Source: Collinsella sp. (GTDB lineage Bacteria; Actinomycetota; Coriobacteriia; Coriobacteriales; Coriobacteriaceae). Taken from it: a stretch of 64,000 nucleotides of DNA. The stretch is taken from NCBI GenBank assembly GCA_019425015.1, contig JAHYYJ010000004.1, positions 129,546 to 193,545 on the forward strand, read 5' to 3'. Below are positions 59,527 to 64,000 of the stretch, piece after piece; the first letter of the stretch is position 1; every line of letters begins with the position of its first letter. The notes beneath the pieces were generated by a model that ran no database searches, was not told the DNA's origin, and saw only the letters and a program-made list of their open reading frames with translations. A program made the translations under genes and the position numbers.

Positions 59527-60196
59527 GATGTATCTCGAGGATGCAATGAGAACGCTGGGCGAGGCGGTCGATTTTGCTCTCTGTGACCAAGGGCTGACTC
59601 CAGCCGAGTTGACGGCGATCCTGTCGAACGCTCTTGAGATGAAACAGTTTGAGCGCGGTATGCCTCGCGTCGTCTGCGGCATGGCGGGCGACGAGCTCGC
59701 GCGCGATATTATCGCCCATGCGGGACTGACCCCCGTCAAATGTAGGGAGACCTATCCGTTCGACCGTTCGCCTCAGTATTGGGCGGGGTGGGTTATGGCC
59801 TATACGCAATGGATGAGCAGCTTGGGCTTTAATAAGCTACTCGAAGTCGCTCCGCTCGATTGGATCATCGGCTCGTACCATCCGCTCCACGAGGCCTCCG
59901 AAGATAAATTCGCCCAGATTGTCATCGAAAAATGGAACAACGCCCAGGCAGACAAAAAGGGCCTCAAGGCGGCACGAAAGGCTGCCGGACTAACGCAAAA
60001 ACAGCTCGCCGCCCAATCGGGTGTTAAGCTTCGCGCCATACAACTCTACGAGCAGAACCAGCTCGACCTACGCCGCGCCTCGGTTTCCTCGGCATTGGCG
60101 CTTGCAGACACCCTAAACTGCACCATCGAAGACCTCGTCTGGCAACCGATTGCTCTGGAGTACGACTCGCAGGCTATTTCGTCTGTAAAGCTATAG
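59507..60196 (+). CDS. Antitoxin with C-terminal XRE helix-turn-helix
   Basis: A 229-residue protein. The first ~60 residues (SEMYLEDAMRTLGEAVDFAL) resemble the small antitoxins usually found with DUF3990. A middle part follows, then a clear XRE helix-turn-helix (LKAARKAAGLTQKQLAAQSG, VKLRAIQLYEQNQ). It would neutralise the toxin encoded just upstream and bind the palindrome at 58796-58842. GAGGGG precedes the ATG. It overlaps the toxin gene. Confidence 0.75.
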   Translation: MTHAYSEMYLEDAMRTLGEAVDFALCDQGLTPAELTAILSNALEMKQFERGMPRVVCGMAGDELARDIIAHAGLTPVKCRETYPFDRSPQYWAGWVMAYTQWMSSLGFNKLLEVAPLDWIIGSYHPLHEASEDKFAQIVIEKWNNAQADKKGLKAARKAAGLTQKQLAAQSGVKLRAIQLYEQNQLDLRRASVSSALALADTLNCTIEDLVWQPIALEYDSQAISSVKL

Positions 60197-60207
60197 AGGA
60201 GTTAGAC

Positions 60208-60393
60208 ATGCCTTGGAGCTATGTTCAACAAGATGACGGCGCTGATTGCGTTGCTCAAAAAGATCATTCAACTGCGCACGTGGCAAATTCAGCATCACCG
60301 ATTTTGCTTGGCGGCACCACGTCATTCGACGAAGCTATTCGGCTGTCCATTTCGAACATGCCCAACGCGCTCAGGCTCTTGGAGAACTCATGA
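60208..60393 (+). CDS. Small partner of the Fic/Doc protein, likely antitoxin
   Basis: A 61-residue protein with GAGGAG upstream of its ATG. Its TGA overlaps the ATG of the Fic/Doc gene as ATGA, so the two are translationally coupled. It contains LLGGTTSFDEAIRLSISNMP. I do not recognise an antitoxin family. Its size and position suggest an antitoxin. Confidence 0.55.
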   Translation: MPWSYVQQDDGADCVAQKDHSTAHVANSASPILLGGTTSFDEAIRLSISNMPNALRLLENS

Positions 60394-60905
60394 TGGCGGA
60401 CACGAAGCGGGGAGCGCATCCGTTCGCGCCGCTCGTGCTCGATGATGCCGGTACGCTCGAAGATATGGACGCGGCCGTGATGCGCCTGCACAGCACGCTG
60501 ATGACGGTCGGGCGCTGCTATACAACCAACGCCACAGGCGACCGGGCCGCGCTTGAGCTTGGACGCGTCGAGTCCGTGCTTGCGGGTACATTCTGCACGA
60601 TATTCGGCCAATCGCCGGCCGATCGCTTCGCAGACATCTTTGACCATGTCACCTACGTGGCCGAGCACATGGTCAAGGACCACATCTTTGAAGACGGTAA
60701 CAAACGAACCAGCCTTGTCTTTGCGTTGTCCGTCTTAGGGTTCGCAGGCACTCCGGTCGTGCTGTCTGACAGCCCCGAACCAAAAGACAACCAGTACTAC
60801 GCCTGGATCCAGGGCCTCGTTTCCAGTCGCCGCACGGACAGCGAGCTAGCCGAAGAGCTGCGCTGCGGATTCGTTGCGGGCACGGGCGATCTGTCGCTCG
60901 TATAG
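60390..60905 (+). CDS. Fic/Doc-family protein
   Basis: A 171-residue protein with the Fic/Doc motif HIFEDGNKRTSLVFALSVL near residue 93; the His, acidic residue, Gly-Asn and Arg of H-x-F-x-(D/E)-G-N-x2-R are all there. Fic/Doc enzymes attach AMP or phosphate to target proteins and often act as toxins. A second ATG at 60393 is also possible. The size and motif order fit the Doc-like group. Confidence 0.82.
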   Translation: MMADTKRGAHPFAPLVLDDAGTLEDMDAAVMRLHSTLMTVGRCYTTNATGDRAALELGRVESVLAGTFCTIFGQSPADRFADIFDHVTYVAEHMVKDHIFEDGNKRTSLVFALSVLGFAGTPVVLSDSPEPKDNQYYAWIQGLVSSRRTDSELAEELRCGFVAGTGDLSLV

Positions 60906-60950
60906 AATCTAAGCATCCGCACGCCGGTTATTGAATGGATTGGACGCCAC

Positions 60951-61739
60951 ATGGAGATCCCCAACACCCTGTGCAGCAATGTATACGACTTTGCGTTTTG
61001 CCCCGAGCCCTGCTACGACCGCCTAGTCGACCTCGCCGATCCCGAGGACTGGGGTCCCGGCAACCGCATTCTCAAAAACTACCTGTCGTTTTCGTTTAGC
61101 CGCGCGGTGTTCCTGACCGAGCGCGACGTGGACCAGACCGCGCCTTCCAACCTGCCGTTGGTGTTCGACGACGATCGCTGCCTATTCAACACCGGCCTGT
61201 ACACGCGCCGCTACGAGACCATCTACGGCCTGTTTGAGCCCAATACCAAGCCAGACGCGCGCCAGCGCTGGTTTTTGAAGGGCTTCTTTAAAGAAAGCGA
61301 CCCCATGTTGGTCTCATTTGAGTACCTGCCGTGCCGTGTACGCTTTGCCGAGGACCCTTCCGAGCTGGTCTTTGACTACCGCCTTCCCACCCGCTCCAAC
61401 ATCGACCATATTTTGGGCGACGAGGAGAACCTTACGCGTATTCCCGCCAGCCTGATGGGGGAGGACAACTCGCTGCTGCTGCGCCGTGCCTTTGAGGGCG
61501 CCGTCGTCGAGGCCGCCCGCCGCGCCGCCGCCAACTACACGCTCGCCGTGCCGCAGTTCTACGGCGGCCGGATCCAGCTGCTCTTGCCGCTGTGCCTGAC
61601 CGGCGACAAGCCCGAGCTGGCGCTGACCATCCAGCGCGAGGACGGTTTCTACGCCGCGCGCACCTGCCTCACACTCGATATGGCCTACAACAACGCGCGA
61701 CTTATCTGCCGCCCCGAGACTTCGTGGATTAAGCGGTAA
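60951..61739 (+). CDS. DUF3825 domain protein
   Basis: A 262-residue protein with CLFNTGLYTRRYETIYGLFE, a pattern typical of DUF3825. Other stretches are FDYRLPTRSNIDHILGDEEN and FYGGRIQLLLPLCL. Function is unknown; DUF3825 occurs in proteins linked to RNA or phage-related regions. Its GC-rich codon use is like the host core genes, unlike the AT-rich accessory genes. Confidence 0.7.
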   Translation: MEIPNTLCSNVYDFAFCPEPCYDRLVDLADPEDWGPGNRILKNYLSFSFSRAVFLTERDVDQTAPSNLPLVFDDDRCLFNTGLYTRRYETIYGLFEPNTKPDARQRWFLKGFFKESDPMLVSFEYLPCRVRFAEDPSELVFDYRLPTRSNIDHILGDEENLTRIPASLMGEDNSLLLRRAFEGAVVEAARRAAANYTLAVPQFYGGRIQLLLPLCLTGDKPELALTIQREDGFYAARTCLTLDMAYNNARLICRPETSWIKR

Positions 61740-61827
61740 ATGGTGGTTTAGCTGCGGTTTTGTTGGCTGACTGGGTTGAAACAGTGCGGTTTGCTCCCAC
61801 GAATTAAAAATCGGGGGCAAAAAGTCC

Positions 61828-61857
61828 TTGGTAAACCACGCACGGCTATGTTAGTAT
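61828..61857 (+). promoter_or_regulatory. Promoter of tRNA-Val
   Basis: TTGGTA (61828-61833) and TAGTAT (61852-61857) with an 18-base spacer lie about 20 bases upstream of the tRNA. The -10 and its context are similar to those of the tRNA-Ala promoter. Confidence 0.55.
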
Positions 61858-61877
61858 CTCTTTTGCCGAAAGGCGAC

Positions 61878-61952
61878 GGGCGATTGGCTCAGGGGTAGAG
61901 CATATCCTTCACACGGATGGGGTCACAAGTTCGAATCTTGTATCGCCCACCA
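61878..61952 (+). tRNA. tRNA-Val (anticodon CAC)
   Basis: A cloverleaf of 75 bases with encoded CCA. GGGCGAT pairs with ATCGCCC. The anticodon loop TTCACAC gives CAC. The T arm holds AGTTCGAAT. The D arm is GGCTC-AGGGGTA-GAGC. Confidence 0.95.
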
Positions 61953-61963
61953 TCAAAAGCGCA

Positions 61964-61999
61964 GGTCAGAGGTGTTAAGCCTCTGGCCCTTTTCTTTTT
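61964..61999 (+). terminator. Terminator of tRNA-Val
   Basis: GGTCAGAGG and CCTCTGGCC pair over nine bases (one wobble) with a seven-base loop, followed by CTTTTCTTTTT. Confidence 0.88.
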
Positions 62000-62329
62000 G
62001 ATACCAAGGCCGACACCAAAATCGACTCGAAGTCATATAAGGCGTCTTTTTTATCGCGCCCTTTTTGACGCCATTGCATGTTTTGTATAAAACACATCCG
62101 TATTTTCAGTGAACTCCCCATGTGATTCGAGCGCAAATGTGGAGACAGGGACCGCATGCCCAGAGCGCCTTCCAGCGGATTTCTATCACACGACGGTTTT
62201 TCGGCAGAACTCGTCAAGCTTTTGGTCAGCGTTTGGTCAGCTTCCGGTACTTACCCGCATGATGCCCCGGTAGATAATCGTCCACGACCACAACCGCACG
62301 GTCTACGGCCAATACCAGGGGAGGCGCAA
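62000..62329. other. Intergenic region after tRNA-Val
   Basis: About 330 bases. An open frame continues upstream from the next gene's start, but its composition is unlike coding sequence and the ribosome-binding site lies at 62315-62323. I see no integrase, attachment-site repeat of the tRNA 3' end, or other feature. Confidence 0.5.
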
Positions 62330-63484
62330 ATGGACGAAATCGTCTGCGCAAACACCGCATTCCGCTATTGGCGCTGCCCACCGCAGGTGCGCGACCTCTA
62401 CCCGCGCCTACCCAACTCCGAAGAAGGCTGGCGAGCTCTATCCCAAGCCCCTTTCGTAACCGACGTCCTCAAGACCCCAGTCATCACGGCAGCATCAACT
62501 CGAAGCAACCTACATTCCGAGACAAGACGGACCATCCGATGGAACAGCGCCTATACAGAGAAGGTCTCGATCGACACGGGCATGGGCTTTAGCGTCACAG
62601 ACCCTCTTCATACGCTATTCACCATGACTCGAAGCGTTTCTTCATGCGACCTGGTTCTGGCCATGTACGAGCTCTGCGGATGGTTTTCGGTTTTTAAACC
62701 ATCGCCCGCGGTCGACATGGCACTTGAGCAAGCAAAATCAGAAGAAGAGCAGTACACCACAGAAAGTCTTTTTGAACTAGATGAAACCCAAGACGAGGCC
62801 CCATGGAAGCGAGTCTATGCTCGGGCGAGCCAGAAGGACAGCGAGAATGATCAAAGTGGGCAGCAGAATGACGGATCCGGAAATAAAGCAAACGGAAAAG
62901 GCACATCGCTCTGGATGAGAAAGCCTCTTATTGAAATAGAAGAACTGCACAGATTTGCAGCGAAGGTTAAGGGCGAGATGTGGGGAAAACAATTCTACGA
63001 AGCCGCACGGCAGGTAATGGGTATTGCGGCATCCCCGCTAGAAGTTGCCGGAATCATGTTGCTAAGTCTTCCGAGGCGTACTGGCGGAGCGGAGTTTAAA
63101 AACATATACGTCAACGACTTAACACCGCTGTCGAATTCAGCTCGAAAAATCGCAGGTCAGAAAATCTGTTACGGCGATACCGTCATCGTAAACCCAATAA
63201 TAATGAAAGCTGTGATTATCGAACTTCAGGGAGAGGTTATCCATGGTTCAGGCGCCGTGCTGGACCACGATGCCGCACGAATGACAGCATTACAAAGCAT
63301 GGGATACGACGTATTTCTTGTAACCCATGACATGCTCAATGATCACGATCAGCTTGATGCCATCATTCACAGTGTGTGTGAGCGATTGGAGTTGCGCTAC
63401 AAACCAAAAACCGAGGCGATGAGATGCGCTGAGACCAGATTGCGAGCCAACGTTCTGTGCAATTGGCTTGGTATTGGTAAGTAA
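62330..63484 (+). CDS. Hypothetical protein with nuclease-like C-terminal region
   Basis: A 384-residue protein starting MDEIVCANTAFRYWRCPPQV. CCAGGGGAGG lies just upstream of this ATG. A low-complexity acidic/Asn-rich stretch sits near residue 220-245. The C-terminal part reads ILMKA-like VIIELQGEVIHGS, HDAARMTALQSMGYDVFLVT. The E-x-G...D..R...L...GYxVxxVT layout recalls Vsr/DUF559-type endonuclease folds. The N-terminus (promoter-recognition or AbiEi-like) is not clear. No catalytic assignment is certain. Confidence 0.62.
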   Translation: MDEIVCANTAFRYWRCPPQVRDLYPRLPNSEEGWRALSQAPFVTDVLKTPVITAASTRSNLHSETRRTIRWNSAYTEKVSIDTGMGFSVTDPLHTLFTMTRSVSSCDLVLAMYELCGWFSVFKPSPAVDMALEQAKSEEEQYTTESLFELDETQDEAPWKRVYARASQKDSENDQSGQQNDGSGNKANGKGTSLWMRKPLIEIEELHRFAAKVKGEMWGKQFYEAARQVMGIAASPLEVAGIMLLSLPRRTGGAEFKNIYVNDLTPLSNSARKIAGQKICYGDTVIVNPIIMKAVIIELQGEVIHGSGAVLDHDAARMTALQSMGYDVFLVTHDMLNDHDQLDAIIHSVCERLELRYKPKTEAMRCAETRLRANVLCNWLGIGK

Positions 63485-63552
63485 TAATGTTCAAGTGAGC
63501 ATTATTACTACTTTATATGCTGCCAGTAATTAAGTGCCATTTTAAAACCACG

Positions 63553-63686
63553 CCGGTTTACTACGTTGGATTGGGGGTAGCTGAGCACACCGAATTCGTC
63601 GCTCGTAAAACCGCAGGTAGAATGCCTGCCCGTTTTGCGAATGTAGGCGTGTGGTCGGAAATCCGGGAATCGTCGTAGTAAACCGG
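63553..63686. repeat. 134-bp hairpin repeat, family with 7386-7523
   Basis: CCGGTTTACTACG (63553-63565) and CGTAGTAAACCGG (63674-63686) are perfect 13-bp inverted ends. The interior has AAAACCGCAGGTAG (63607-63620), identical to the element at 7.4 kb, and a similar GTAGGCGTGTGGTCGGA stretch. The terminal stems differ between the two copies but remain complementary within each. Confidence 0.85.
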
Positions 63687-64000
63687 TCCGTTTATGAAGC
63701 GACCAGCTGGCGCGAGCTGCGCACGGTTCAGTAAAATGACCCGAAGGCGCGGAGAGGGGCTCAGACGAAACCCTCCCGCGGAAGCACCGCGGATTGCTTT
63801 GTTCTGGCCGGCGGCACCTGGGGCGACATGCGCGCCCCGGGAAGGAGGGCGGCGGGCTTGCCGCTGCCCGCGGGGCGCGCCCCGCGGGCTATTTCGGGCA
63901 TCGTGTGTCCCTTCGGCCCCGCGCCTTTCCACGCACCGTAAAATCTTGGCTCTGTTAGACCAAATTTGACACGATCGGCTGTTCGTCGAACCGGAAAATA
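63687..64000. other. GC-rich non-coding stretch with 24-bp palindrome
   Basis: No convincing gene. GCCCGCGGGGCG-CGCCCCGCGGGC at 63866-63889 is a perfect 24-bp palindrome of G and C only, followed by TATTTC. The sequence around it is extremely GC-rich and drops to normal near 63940. A terminator-like or regulatory structure is possible. Confidence 0.45.

Noticed and set aside
61878..62329. tRNA-Val as an integration site for a genomic island.
   Set aside because: No repeat of the tRNA 3' end and no integrase were seen downstream, and the accessory genes lie upstream of it.

Overview
The window looks like chromosome from a gut actinobacterium of the Coriobacteriia, most probably Collinsella or a close relative. 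This is inferred from the GC-rich core genes, the large single-strand glycogen cluster, the RmlC-RmlD fusion and the LPxTG surface protein. No 16S gene or other decisive marker is present.

Layout. Positions 1-7.4 kb (+) hold housekeeping genes: gltX, priA, def, fmt and rsmB, with three long hairpin repeats between them. 7.6-21 kb (-) holds a zinc-ribbon FmdB protein and a storage-polysaccharide block: a GH13-GH77 fusion, glgA, glgD, glgC, glgP and glgB. At 21.3-22.7 kb (+) lie a HAD phosphatase and thiamine pyrophosphokinase. At 22.7-23.95 kb there is a small element with matching 12-bp inverted ends and about eight copies of a ~20-bp motif. It carries a two-gene operon whose first gene is frameshifted. 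tRNA-Ala(GGC) follows.

24.2-40.8 kb (+) is a surface-polysaccharide locus. A ~730-base structured leader precedes a NusG/LoaP-like antiterminator. Then come a priming sugar-phosphate transferase, three further glycosyltransferases, rmlA, rmlB and fused rmlCD (dTDP-L-rhamnose), a Wzy-like polymerase, a Wzx flippase, and a decoration module. That module comprises two LicD proteins, a class V aminotransferase, a GNAT protein and a cytidylyltransferase fused to a Gfo/Idh oxidoreductase. Together they suggest a Wzx/Wzy-made rhamnose-containing glycan with a CDP-activated phospho-substituent. Base composition changes sharply along the locus: rml is very GC-rich, while wzy and its neighbours are AT-rich.

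41-61 kb is an accessory, defence-rich and partly decayed region. It holds three unrecognised genes, an OLD-type ATPase-TOPRIM nuclease between two directly repeated ugd 3' fragments, a recombinase fragment joined to another domain, a broken type I restriction specificity gene, an ApeA-like HEPN protein, a UvrD helicase fragment, a TIR-like protein and a KAP P-loop NTPase. Further on are an LPxTG surface protein, a membrane protein with a GIY-YIG-like domain, a DUF3990/XRE toxin-antitoxin pair behind a palindromic operator, a Fic/Doc pair and a DUF3825 protein. The window ends with tRNA-Val(CAC), a nuclease-like unknown protein, a second copy of the hairpin family seen at 7.4 kb, and a GC-rich palindromic stretch. 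I saw no CRISPR array, rRNA or intact integrase.
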